Assembly (NCBI GenBank): GCA_964626885.1
Contig: CAZVJA010000265.1
Span: 1-6,619 of the forward strand
Length of the DNA: 6,619 nucleotides
Direction of reading: 5' to 3'
DNA from: CAZVJA01 sp964626885
GTDB lineage: Bacteria; Planctomycetota; Planctomycetia; Planctomycetales; Planctomycetaceae
Part shown: in pieces, positions 1 through 6,619 of the stretch
Layout: the number at the start of each line of letters is the position of its first letter
Position numbering within the stretch: the stretch's first letter is position 1
Made by a program: the position numbers and the translations under genes
The notes under the pieces: generated by a model
Told to the model about the DNA's origin: nothing
Databases searched by the model: none
Seen by the model: the letters and a program-made list of their open reading frames with translations, nothing else

Positions 1-183
1 GCCGGCACGGGCTATTACCTCAGCCTGGACACGATCCGGAGGGCGATTAGCGAATGCGGCGACATCCCCCGGCAGCGAAACGTGTTCTACGAGTACATCG
101 ACGATTTCGATCCATCCCAGCCGTTGGCGAAGTCCGCTGGTAACGGTCGTAACGAATTACCGGTTCTCAACGCTCTGAACTGA
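1..183 (+). CDS. C-terminal fragment of a radical SAM enzyme, MqnC/MqnE-like (5' end outside window)
   Basis: Frame 1 is open from the first base and ends at a TGA at 181-183, giving 60 residues. It begins AGTGYYLSLDTIRRAIS and continues with DIPRQRNVFYEYID. The pattern of a helix with 'I' and 'G', then P-x-QR-(N/D)-x-(F/L)Y, is typical of the extreme C-terminus of the radical SAM enzymes of the futalosine pathway (MqnC, cyclic dehypoxanthinyl futalosine synthase, and MqnE, aminofutalosine synthase) and of the related CofH. The AGT start and QRN-x-FYE ending lean slightly to MqnC. The last 20 or so residues are polar and look like a lineage-specific tail. The CxxxCxxC cluster that would prove the family lies outside the window. 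The amidohydrolase downstream could act in the same pathway, which supports the idea. The family assignment is by memory of the motif, so it is moderate at best; that this is a coding end is more certain. Confidence 0.5.
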   Translation, partial: AGTGYYLSLDTIRRAISECGDIPRQRNVFYEYIDDFDPSQPLAKSAGNGRNELPVLNALN

Positions 184-358
184 CACAACCGCAGCCACCG
201 GGGCAGACCCGACTCCCGCGCATTCGGAGGGTGCGGTAGAGTATCGGGAGCGCCGTCGCCGGCGGATCGCGACGGTTCGGGAAACCCCGGGCGCGTTCCC
301 TTTCGCGGCAGCGGAAGAGAGCGGAGTCGCCCAGTCGATTTTCGAGAACCTTTCAGCC
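184..358. other. 175-base intergenic gap
   Basis: This lies between the stop of the radical SAM-like fragment and the ATG of the ABC ATPase. It presumably carries the promoter of the transporter operon, but I see no convincing -35/-10 pair. A small GC hairpin is possible at 251-264 (CGCCG, four-base loop, CGGCG) and a longer inverted repeat CTCCCG/CGGGAG at 213-218 and 245-250. Neither is followed by a T run, so I do not call a terminator. The frame of the ATPase stays free of stops back to a TGA at 176-178, but contains no ATG, GTG or TTG before 359. Confidence 0.6.
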
Positions 359-1120
359 ATGATTCACGTCAAGGATTTGACGAAATCCTTTTCGGACCTG
401 CGGCGCGGCAATGTCCCCGCACTCGATCACGTCAGCTTTGATGTGCATCCGGGAGAAATCTTCGGTTTGCTGGGGCCCAACGGAGCCGGCAAGACGACCT
501 GCTTGCGGATTCTCAGCACCGTGCTGAAGCCGACATTCGGCGAGGCTTACGTCGCGGGCTACAACGTCATCACGCAGCCGACCGCCGTCCGCGCCCGCAT
601 CGGCTTCATGTCGGGAAACACCGGCATCTACGATCGCATGACCGCGTGGGAGATGGTCGAGTACTTCGGTCGGTTATACGGCATTGAGGAAAAGCAGTTG
701 CAGCGGCGGCTCGACGACATCTTCACGATGCTGCAGATGCAGGAGATTCGTGACGTACTCGGTTCGAAAATGTCGACCGGCATGAAGCAGAAGGTGTCGA
801 TCGCCCGCACAATCATTCATGACCCGCCGGTCTTGATCTTCGACGAGCCGACATCCGGTCTCGACGTGCTGGTCGCCCGGGCGGTTCTGCAGGCGATCAA
901 ATCGCTGCGCGAGCAGGGGAAATGCATCATCTTCTCGACGCACATCATGCGCGAGGTCGAAAAGCTGTGCGACCGCATCGCCATCATTCACAAAGGGCGC
1001 ATTCTGGCCGCGGGAACTTTGAAGGATCTTGAGGAAGCACACGGCCAGCCGGATATGGAAGAGCTGTTCTTCGACCTGATCTCCGGATCCGAAGCGCGGC
1101 AGGCGGTGATGACATCATGA
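359..1120 (+). CDS. natA: NatA-like ABC transporter ATP-binding protein
   Basis: This 253-residue protein is a full-length single ABC nucleotide-binding domain, which hydrolyses ATP on the cytoplasmic face to drive the permease encoded next. Seen motifs are Walker A GPNGAGKTT (39-47), signature STGMKQ (139-144), Walker B VLIFDEP (158-164), D-loop SGLD (166-169) and the switch histidine in STH (His195). The segment IGFMSGNTGIYDRMT (81-95) has no glutamine where the Q-loop normally sits; this and the STGMKQK signature are, as I recall them, features of the NatA branch (B. subtilis NatAB is a sodium exporter). The start at 359 is forced, because no other start codon occurs in this frame after the upstream stop at 176. 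The ribosome binding site is weak (GAGA at 344-347). The stop overlaps the permease start by ATGA, implying translational coupling. The substrate cannot be read from the sequence; sodium is only the precedent of the family name. Confidence 0.88.
   Translation: MIHVKDLTKSFSDLRRGNVPALDHVSFDVHPGEIFGLLGPNGAGKTTCLRILSTVLKPTFGEAYVAGYNVITQPTAVRARIGFMSGNTGIYDRMTAWEMVEYFGRLYGIEEKQLQRRLDDIFTMLQMQEIRDVLGSKMSTGMKQKVSIARTIIHDPPVLIFDEPTSGLDVLVARAVLQAIKSLREQGKCIIFSTHIMREVEKLCDRIAIIHKGRILAAGTLKDLEEAHGQPDMEELFFDLISGSEARQAVMTS
1117..1120 (+). promoter_or_regulatory. ATGA stop-start overlap between ATPase and permease genes
   Basis: The ATG of the permease and the TGA of the ATPase share bases. Such overlaps normally mean that ribosomes ending the first gene reinitiate on the second, which keeps the two transporter subunits in balance. 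It also supports the chosen permease start. Confidence 0.8.
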
Positions 1121-3579
1121 GTTGGCGAAATATCAGGCTCATTTTCCTGCGTGAGGTTCGTGACCAGTTGCGCGACCGCCGCACGCTGTTCATGATCGCG
1201 ATACTGCCGCTGTTTCTGTATCCGGCCATGGGCATCGGCGTCGTGCAGATGACGACCTTGTTCAACCAGCAGACCCGCACCGTCGTGGTCCTCGGAGCCA
1301 AAGAGCTGCCGCAAGACCCGGCGCTGGTAAGCGGCGGAAAACGATTCGACGCGCGCTGGTTCGCCGAATTCATCAGTCCGGACTTCGCCGACAAGCTGAG
1401 CGTCGTCACCGATGTCGACGTGCCTTCGAAGGCGGCAAACGATGCGACATCGGAGGCTGTCGCGGAACTCCTCTCCCATGCGGCGGAAGTTCGTTCACTC
1501 GTCAATGAACATGCGCGTCTGTTGCGCGAGAAGGACGCCGCGGAGGGGGCCAAGGATCACGCGAAAGCGGACCTGGCCGCGCGACAACTTGACCCGGTGC
1601 ACGAACGGCTGAGCGCCCTGCTTCAGCGCAGCAAAGTGGAGATTGTGATTCTCGTTCCCGAGGGATTCGCGGCCTCACTGGAGCAAACCGACCGCGAGTT
1701 GGCCCGGCGGGTCGCCGTGACGAATACCGCGGGGAAATCGGCGTCCCCATATATCATCCACAATGGTGCCGACGAAAAATCGCTGATGGCCTACCAAGCG
1801 GTGAAGCGCGCGATTGATACGTGGGAGAAGGAGATTGTCGACCAGCAGCTCAAGCGCGCCGGATTACCGCCGTCCCTTCCCAAGCCGGTCAACGTGCGAG
1901 AGATCGACGTGGCGAAGCAGGAACAGATTGCCGCCAATGTCTGGAGCAAAATGTTTCCGGCGCTGGTGGTAATCATGGCGGTCACCGGCGCGTTCTATCC
2001 GGCCATCGACCTGGGAGCGGGAGAAAAAGAACGCGGCACGATGGAGACGCTCCTCATCTGCCCCGCGCGGCGCAGCGAAATTGTGGTCGGCAAGTTCTTC
2101 ACGATCATGCTGTTCAGCCTGGCGACGGCGATACTTAACCTGATGAGCATGGGGTTCACCGGCCGGTACATGGTCGCCGTTGTCGGAAACGAAGGTTTCT
2201 CGAACGTGGGGGACTTTTCGCTCCCTGGACCGCTCGCGCTCACCTGGGTGTTGGTGTTGCTGCTGCCGCTGGCGGCGTTATTCAGCGCGACCTCGCTGGC
2301 ACTGGCCACGTTTGCCCGCAGCAGCAAGGAAGGACAATACTATCTCACTCCGCTGCTGATGGTGACGATGGGCTTGACCGTCTTTTGCCTGCTTCCCACC
2401 GTACAGATCGAGCCGTTCAACAGCGTCATGCCGGTCGTCGGACCCGCGCTGCTGTTGAAGGAACTTCTCTCTTCCCCCGGCAGTACGGCTCCGCTGGTCT
2501 ATGCCATCCCCGTGCTGGCAACAAGTTTCGGATACAGCCTGCTGGCAATCTGGTGGGCGATCGACCAATTCTCGCGCGAGGACGTGCTGTTCCGCGAGGC
2601 GGAGCGGTTCGACCTGCGGCTTTGGGTGCGGCATCTCCTGCGAGATAAAGAGCCGACCCCCAGTTTTGCCGAGGCCGCACTCTGTTTTGTCTTAATTATG
2701 CTTTTGCAGTTTGCGGGAATGCGATTCTTCCGCGATGCACTGCCTCTCGGTCCGGGGGGACGGGTCGATCTCTCAGCCGCGCAGCCGATGATGCTGAAGC
2801 TTCTGATGATTCAGCAACTGGCAATGATCGCCACTCCGGCGCTGCTGATGGCCGTGATTCTGACCACCAGCATGGTCCGCACGCTACGGCTGCGTATCCC
2901 TCCGATACGGATGCTCCTCGCGGCGGCAGTTCTGCCGGTGGTTTTGCATCCGCTGACGATCGAACTTTCCGCTCAACTGCAGTGGTTCTTCCCGCCGTTG
3001 CCGAAATCGATTCAAGACATCGTGGCTGCCATGTCGAGCCACGACCTGCCGCTGTGGCTGGTTCTGCTCGCCTTCGCGGTGACTCCCGCCTTTTGCGAGG
3101 AGGTGGCATTTCGTGGGTTCATTCTCAGCGGGTTCGCTCGGTCCGGGCGTGTTGGCGTGGCGATTCTTATGTCGAGCGTCGCCTTCGGGTTGATGCACAT
3201 GATTCCGCAGCAGGTCTTCAACGCGGCCTTGCTCGGCACGGTGCTCGGACTGCTTGCCGTTCGATCCAAAAGCTTGCTGCCGTGCATTCTGTTTCATCTG
3301 TTGTACAATTCGCTGGAGGTTCTGCGCTCGCGGTTCGGGAGCAGTCTCGTGGAGAAAAACACTCCGGAGTGGCTGTTCTGGCTCGATAACGGTACCCTCC
3401 GGTATGGCTGGGTGACTTTGGCCGTCGCCGCGGTCGTGGCGTTCCCCCTGTTGCGGATGCTGTTGAATTCTGGGAAGAAAACGAACAGGGTCAGTCCTGC
3501 TCCCTCGGCGGCTCCAATGAATGGCGAGAGGGACGCCGAACGGGAATTCGTGGTCTCGTCGAAAGATTCATCCCGGTAA
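1117..3579 (+). CDS. ABC transporter permease (NatB-like) fused to CPBP intramembrane protease
   Basis: This 820-residue membrane protein has two parts. Residues 1-485 are an ABC-2 exporter permease: a first membrane segment near 24-46, a large extracytoplasmic domain about 47-275, then membrane segments near 279-297, 324-345, 372-397, 408-428 and 459-482. The conserved GAGEKERGTMETLL (300-313), just after the second segment, is typical of NatB-like proteins. Residues about 514-785 are several further membrane segments with the three CPBP motifs: EEVAFR (Glu661, Glu662, Arg666), FGLMH (Phe690, His694) and HLLYN (His727, Asn731). All residues expected for catalysis in this family are present, so the protease is probably active. 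Such proteases cleave within or near the membrane; their targets are usually unknown. Residues 786-820 form a polar cytoplasmic or exposed tail. The gene overlaps the ATPase gene by four bases, and the two products should form one complex. Fusions of this kind are named in public annotations, mainly in planctomycetes to my knowledge. The substrate is unknown. Confidence 0.9.
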   Translation: MSWRNIRLIFLREVRDQLRDRRTLFMIAILPLFLYPAMGIGVVQMTTLFNQQTRTVVVLGAKELPQDPALVSGGKRFDARWFAEFISPDFADKLSVVTDVDVPSKAANDATSEAVAELLSHAAEVRSLVNEHARLLREKDAAEGAKDHAKADLAARQLDPVHERLSALLQRSKVEIVILVPEGFAASLEQTDRELARRVAVTNTAGKSASPYIIHNGADEKSLMAYQAVKRAIDTWEKEIVDQQLKRAGLPPSLPKPVNVREIDVAKQEQIAANVWSKMFPALVVIMAVTGAFYPAIDLGAGEKERGTMETLLICPARRSEIVVGKFFTIMLFSLATAILNLMSMGFTGRYMVAVVGNEGFSNVGDFSLPGPLALTWVLVLLLPLAALFSATSLALATFARSSKEGQYYLTPLLMVTMGLTVFCLLPTVQIEPFNSVMPVVGPALLLKELLSSPGSTAPLVYAIPVLATSFGYSLLAIWWAIDQFSREDVLFREAERFDLRLWVRHLLRDKEPTPSFAEAALCFVLIMLLQFAGMRFFRDALPLGPGGRVDLSAAQPMMLKLLMIQQLAMIATPALLMAVILTTSMVRTLRLRIPPIRMLLAAAVLPVVLHPLTIELSAQLQWFFPPLPKSIQDIVAAMSSHDLPLWLVLLAFAVTPAFCEEVAFRGFILSGFARSGRVGVAILMSSVAFGLMHMIPQQVFNAALLGTVLGLLAVRSKSLLPCILFHLLYNSLEVLRSRFGSSLVEKNTPEWLFWLDNGTLRYGWVTLAVAAVVAFPLLRMLLNSGKKTNRVSPAPSAAPMNGERDAEREFVVSSKDSSR

Positions 3580-3584
3580 ACCTG

Positions 3585-4853
3585 ATGCCAGACGCTCGCG
3601 ACAGCCTCCGGGCCCGCTGGATTCTTCCGGTCGATGGAGAGCCGATCGAGAACGGCACGATTGAGATCGAGCAGGGACGGATCTCCGCCCTTCACGCCGC
3701 ACACGTTCCGAAGTCAACCGACTTGGGGAACGTGGCGATCATTCCCGGGTTGATCAACACGCACACGCACCTGGAATTCAGCCAGTTGCGTGCGCCGCTT
3801 CAACCGGCGCATCCCTTCGCAAGTTGGATTCGCACACTTGTCGCGGAACGGCGCAAACGAGGCTCCGGCGCGCCGGCCGACGCGGCGGTGAAATCGATCA
3901 TCGAACTCGGTCTGCAAGAAAGCACCGCAGCGGGCACGACCACCGTCGGTGAGATCGCCACGGCCGACATAGCCGGTGACACGTTCACCAGCCTCGGTCC
4001 GCGCGGCGTCGTTTTTCGTGAGGTCATCGCCCGGTTTTCCGAACATTTCGACGCGCAGCTCGAGGTGATTCGCCGGCATCTTGAGCGCTGGCGAACCACG
4101 GAACGACGCGACATCATCGCCGGCATCAGCCCGCATGCGCCGTATAGCGTGCATCCTGATCTATTGCGTCAACTGGTCGATCTTGCCCGCGAATTCGACG
4201 CACCGGTGGCCATGCACGTCGCTGAAACACCCGATGAACTCGAGCTCCTCGATCGCGGCACGGGAGAACTTCGCCGGATGCTCGAGGATTTCGGAGTGTG
4301 GCGCGACGGCATCATGCCCGCCGGAATTCGCCCGCTCGATTCCCTTCGCGAACTTGACCGACTCCCGCGCGCCTTGGTCGTCCATGGCAACTATTTGGAC
4401 GAGGACGAACTCGATCTCATTGCTCGTCGGCCGCAGCTCACGGTTGTGTATTGCCCGCGGACGCATTGGTATTTCGGTCACACCGATCACCCGTGGCAAA
4501 AGTTGCTCGATCGAGGAGGCCGCGTCGCCCTCGGTACCGACAGCCGGGCATCGAATCCCGACCTCAGCCTCTGGAACGAACTGCTGTTTCTCCGGCGAAC
4601 ATTTTCGAACGTTCCACTGCGCAGGCTGCTGGAACTGGGAACCATTGCCGGCGCCCGCGCATTGGGCCTGGACGACGAGATCGGGAGTCTCACCGTCGGG
4701 AAATCGGCCGACATCGCCGTGGTGTGTCTCGGCATTGGCAGCGAAACCGATGGTTATCGCGCCCTCTTCCACGACGAAAATACGATTATCGCCACCATGC
4801 GCGCCGGGAAATGGCTCTCGGGGCGCGTCGATGTAACTCGCGGTTCCATGTGA
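3585..4853 (+). CDS. Amidohydrolase-family deaminase, candidate aminodeoxyfutalosine deaminase
   Basis: This 422-residue protein is a cytoplasmic metal-dependent hydrolase of the COG0402 group (chlorohydrolase, MTA/SAH deaminase, guanine deaminase, aminodeoxyfutalosine deaminase). It has an N-terminal beta domain, then the metal-binding NTHTHLEFS (His60, His62), SPHAPYSVHP (182-191, His184 likely at the substrate), MHVAE (His211 and catalytic-type Glu214), VVHGNY (His267) and GTDS (Asp319). A C-terminal beta segment follows with the usual IGSLTVGKSADIAVV (366-380). All five metal and proton-transfer residues are in place, and the length is normal for the family. The THLEFS form after the first histidines resembles what I recall of aminodeoxyfutalosine deaminases of Campylobacter and Helicobacter, which convert aminodeoxyfutalosine to futalosine in menaquinone synthesis. 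The radical SAM tail at the left edge fits that pathway. The gene starts five bases after the permease stop, so cotranscription is likely, though no strong ribosome binding site is visible. Family assignment is firm; the substrate is an inference, and another amino-purine nucleoside is possible. Confidence 0.85.
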   Translation: MPDARDSLRARWILPVDGEPIENGTIEIEQGRISALHAAHVPKSTDLGNVAIIPGLINTHTHLEFSQLRAPLQPAHPFASWIRTLVAERRKRGSGAPADAAVKSIIELGLQESTAAGTTTVGEIATADIAGDTFTSLGPRGVVFREVIARFSEHFDAQLEVIRRHLERWRTTERRDIIAGISPHAPYSVHPDLLRQLVDLAREFDAPVAMHVAETPDELELLDRGTGELRRMLEDFGVWRDGIMPAGIRPLDSLRELDRLPRALVVHGNYLDEDELDLIARRPQLTVVYCPRTHWYFGHTDHPWQKLLDRGGRVALGTDSRASNPDLSLWNELLFLRRTFSNVPLRRLLELGTIAGARALGLDDEIGSLTVGKSADIAVVCLGIGSETDGYRALFHDENTIIATMRAGKWLSGRVDVTRGSM

Positions 4854-4869
4854 ACATCGCGGGCTTCGA

Positions 4870-4897
4870 TTGAAATTGTCGCCTGATCGGCTACTCT
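4870..4897 (+). promoter_or_regulatory. Weak promoter-like sequence before the last gene
   Basis: TTGAAA at 4870-4875 is one base from the sigma-70 -35 consensus. With a 16-base spacer it is followed by TACTCT at 4892-4897, which matches only three of six -10 positions. A transcript from here would begin almost at the ATG at 4905, giving a nearly leaderless message. The match is poor and could be chance. Confidence 0.2.
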
Positions 4898-4904
4898 GAG
4901 CGGG

Positions 4905-6619
4905 ATGGATCAACCCATTCTCACGCAGCATACGTCAACAGAGAGTCTGCATCTCCTGACTGACGAGGATTTCCTGAGTCAACTCGATTGGGAACGGACC
5001 GCGTCCGTTCCGGCGACATTGCGCAAGGCCGCCCGCGACGGAAAGGTCACGCAAGTTGTCAGGCTGTTGCAATCCCGGTTGAAGAAGCTCGTCCGCCGGC
5101 ATTCGAAGCAGTCAAAACCACCCACCGGCGAGCCTTCCGTTGCGTCGTCACTCTGGTCGCAACCGGCATTTGAAGAAACGGCGCGGTCGACTTCGCTGAT
5201 CAAGATATGCCAAATGCACCAACAGCCGGTGCAACGCTCGGTTAAGAAAGGTGTTCACCGAGCCCGCACGAAACAGGGAAATTCCTCGCAGCGCGCGGTG
5301 AGTCACAAACTCTCGGCGCAACAAGCCGCGCTGAATCGCTGGATCGACGAACTCGATCTCCGCAATCCTCTCTCGCCATTCGAGCGGCTGCTGCTGGCGG
5401 AGAGGCTTCGCGAAGCCGGCCCCGAGATGCCGTTGCCCGAGTTTTTCCGTTTATGGCGGCTGCTGTTGACGGAGATGCTGAGTTCCGCGGCGCCAGGGGG
5501 AACAGAGCAGAAGGATTCGGCGGCACGCCAGAATGTTTCCACTGTGGGCGCGGAACCATCGGCCGACGATTCGTCGCGCGGTGCGGCTCCCGATCACCAG
5601 TTGATTGTTGAAGGTGAACTCCCCTGGCTGATGGGATTGCTTTTCTCGGAGATCGCCGCGTCGAGACGCTGGCGCGAAGACGGCAAACGAACCCTTCGAC
5701 GAACGCTGCTCGATCAAACCGACCACAACGGATTCCCGCGCGCCGCGCTGTTGGAGCGGCTTGCGTTTTGGATGGCCCCGCTGGTTCGCGCCCGTGAATG
5801 GGCGACGGCACTGGGTCAGCAACTTTGGAATACCGAAGCCGAAAATCGTTTTCGGCGGCTGGTCTGTGCGACGGCGTCACTTTGTCGCAATGACGGCCGC
5901 CTTGCGCTCAGCAATGGCTTTATTGCCGGTGCGGTGGATCTGCTGACCTCCGCCTCCGAACTTGCCGGTGTGACGAAGACAGCCCCGCCAATCGGTTATT
6001 TGCGCGCGTTGGAGCGCCTGGCCTTATCCCGAGGGGGCCTGCGGCAGGGGAAGCGAACTCGACGTCGGCGAACATCTAAGACGTTGACGAAGTTCCCGGG
6101 AGCGCAATCCGACTGGGCACAACTCGCCTGTCTCCGCAGCGGCTGGTCGGTCGATGCCGATGCTCTCGTCGTGACGCATCACGAATTCATGCCTCAATTG
6201 GAACTGGCGACGTTTGGTCAACCGTTGCTCAGCGGTCCCTGGGAAATTGCCGTGTCTCTGGACGGCGTCCCCCTCTCATTTACCGGCGAATGGGCTTGCG
6301 TCTGCTGGTATTCGGACACCGACGCCGATTATCTCGAACTGAAAACCGAGCATTCTGCGGGAGTACGCATTGAGCGGCAGGTGCTCCTCGCTCGCGATGA
6401 TAATTTCGCGTTGTTCGCGGAGACCGTGGCGGCACCAAAGGGAACGCGTGTCGAATGCGTCTCGCGACTTCCCTTGTTGTCGGGAGTCAAAGTGCAGCCC
6501 GATGAGCCGACGCGCGAGTGCCGATTGAATGGTCCCGGCATCGCGGCCCGCGCCTTTGCGCCTGCCCTTCCCGAGGAACGGGTACAGGGGACCGTGGGAT
6601 ACTTTGGATCGGAGGAACA
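4905..6619 (+). CDS. Large uncharacterised protein, possibly heparinase II/III-like (3' end outside window)
   Basis: An ATG at 4905 opens a frame with no stop for 571 codons to the window edge. An in-frame TGA lies upstream at 4884-4886, so the start is closely bounded; a GAG at 4898-4900 may act as a weak ribosome binding site. No signal peptide or membrane segment is seen at the N-terminus (MDQPILTQHT, then LLTDEDFLSQLDWER), so what is visible looks cytoplasmic. Residues about 15-65 are helical and charged, 66-135 polar and basic, 136-192 helical, 193-232 a polar probable linker, and 233-375 helical with many Trp, Leu and Arg. A basic patch KRTRRRRTSK (383-392) precedes a probable beta-rich region from about 404. 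The order of a helical part with CRNDGRLALSNG (327-338), then RSGWSV and beta strands, faintly recalls heparinase II/III-type polysaccharide lyases (helical toroid, then beta-sandwich). I cannot point to catalytic residues, so this is a hint, not an assignment. It is 51 bases after the amidohydrolase. Confidence 0.75.
   Translation, partial: MDQPILTQHTSTESLHLLTDEDFLSQLDWERTASVPATLRKAARDGKVTQVVRLLQSRLKKLVRRHSKQSKPPTGEPSVASSLWSQPAFEETARSTSLIKICQMHQQPVQRSVKKGVHRARTKQGNSSQRAVSHKLSAQQAALNRWIDELDLRNPLSPFERLLLAERLREAGPEMPLPEFFRLWRLLLTEMLSSAAPGGTEQKDSAARQNVSTVGAEPSADDSSRGAAPDHQLIVEGELPWLMGLLFSEIAASRRWREDGKRTLRRTLLDQTDHNGFPRAALLERLAFWMAPLVRAREWATALGQQLWNTEAENRFRRLVCATASLCRNDGRLALSNGFIAGAVDLLTSASELAGVTKTAPPIGYLRALERLALSRGGLRQGKRTRRRRTSKTLTKFPGAQSDWAQLACLRSGWSVDADALVVTHHEFMPQLELATFGQPLLSGPWEIAVSLDGVPLSFTGEWACVCWYSDTDADYLELKTEHSAGVRIERQVLLARDDNFALFAETVAAPKGTRVECVSRLPLLSGVKVQPDEPTRECRLNGPGIAARAFAPALPEERVQGTVGYFGSEE

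Noticed and set aside
251..264. Small GC hairpin as a terminator of the first gene
   Set aside because: The stem is only five base pairs and no T run follows, so it does not meet the form of an intrinsic terminator.
157..360. Minus-strand open frame of 67 codons over the intergenic gap
   Set aside because: It overlaps both the end of the radical SAM-like gene and the ATPase start, has an Arg-rich composition typical of antisense GC-rich DNA, and shows no recognisable domain.
984..1553. Minus-strand open frame of 189 codons across the ATPase-permease junction
   Set aside because: It is antisense to two strongly supported genes and has low-complexity Ser/Arg/Thr composition.
4081..4836. Plus-strand open frame of 251 codons inside the amidohydrolase
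   Set aside because: It is a frame-shifted reading of a gene whose correct frame carries all amidohydrolase motifs; its own product is Ser/Arg/Cys-rich without any motif.
4161..4931. Minus-strand open frame of 256 codons opposite the amidohydrolase
   Set aside because: It lies antisense to a well supported gene and crosses the start of the next one; long antisense frames are common in GC-rich coding DNA.
5242..5880. Minus-strand open frame of 212 codons in the right-hand region
   Set aside because: The plus strand stays open from 4905 to the window end in a single frame, with a more protein-like composition; the minus frame is rich in Arg, Ser and Pro and has no visible domain.

Overview
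The window is GC-rich and almost wholly coding, with every supported gene on the + strand. Gene content points to a Planctomycetota bacterium: a NatA-type ABC ATPase next to a NatB permease fused to a CPBP protease, a COG0402-type amidohydrolase, and futalosine-type menaquinone genes. This is a judgement from gene content and protein style; no rRNA or marker gene is present to prove it.

Layout. Positions 1-183 hold the last 60 codons of a gene that starts outside the window. Its C-terminus resembles radical SAM enzymes of the MqnC/MqnE/CofH group. A 175-base gap follows. At 359-1120 lies a NatA-like ABC ATPase. It overlaps by four bases (ATGA) with an 820-residue protein (1117-3579) made of a NatB-like ABC-2 permease followed by a complete CPBP (CAAX protease/bacteriocin-processing) intramembrane protease domain. 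Five bases later comes a 422-residue metal-dependent amidohydrolase (3585-4853) of the deaminase branch, a candidate aminodeoxyfutalosine deaminase. After 51 bases a long open frame starts at 4905 and runs off the right edge with 571 codons and no stop. It is probably a large protein with a helical N-terminal half and a beta-rich part, faintly like the heparinase II/III fold.

How the genes may work together. The ATPase and the permease-protease are almost certainly one transporter, translationally coupled, in which ATP-driven export and an intramembrane peptidase share one polypeptide. The amidohydrolase is so close that it is probably on the same transcript. The flanking radical SAM tail and the amidohydrolase could both serve the futalosine route to menaquinone, with the transporter genes between them. 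The last gene has its own small gap and a weak promoter-like sequence, so it may be separately expressed.

No RNA gene, CRISPR array, insertion sequence, attachment site or convincing terminator was seen. The most notable items are the transporter-protease fusion with an intact catalytic set, the large uncharacterised open frame at the right end, and the possible menaquinone link.
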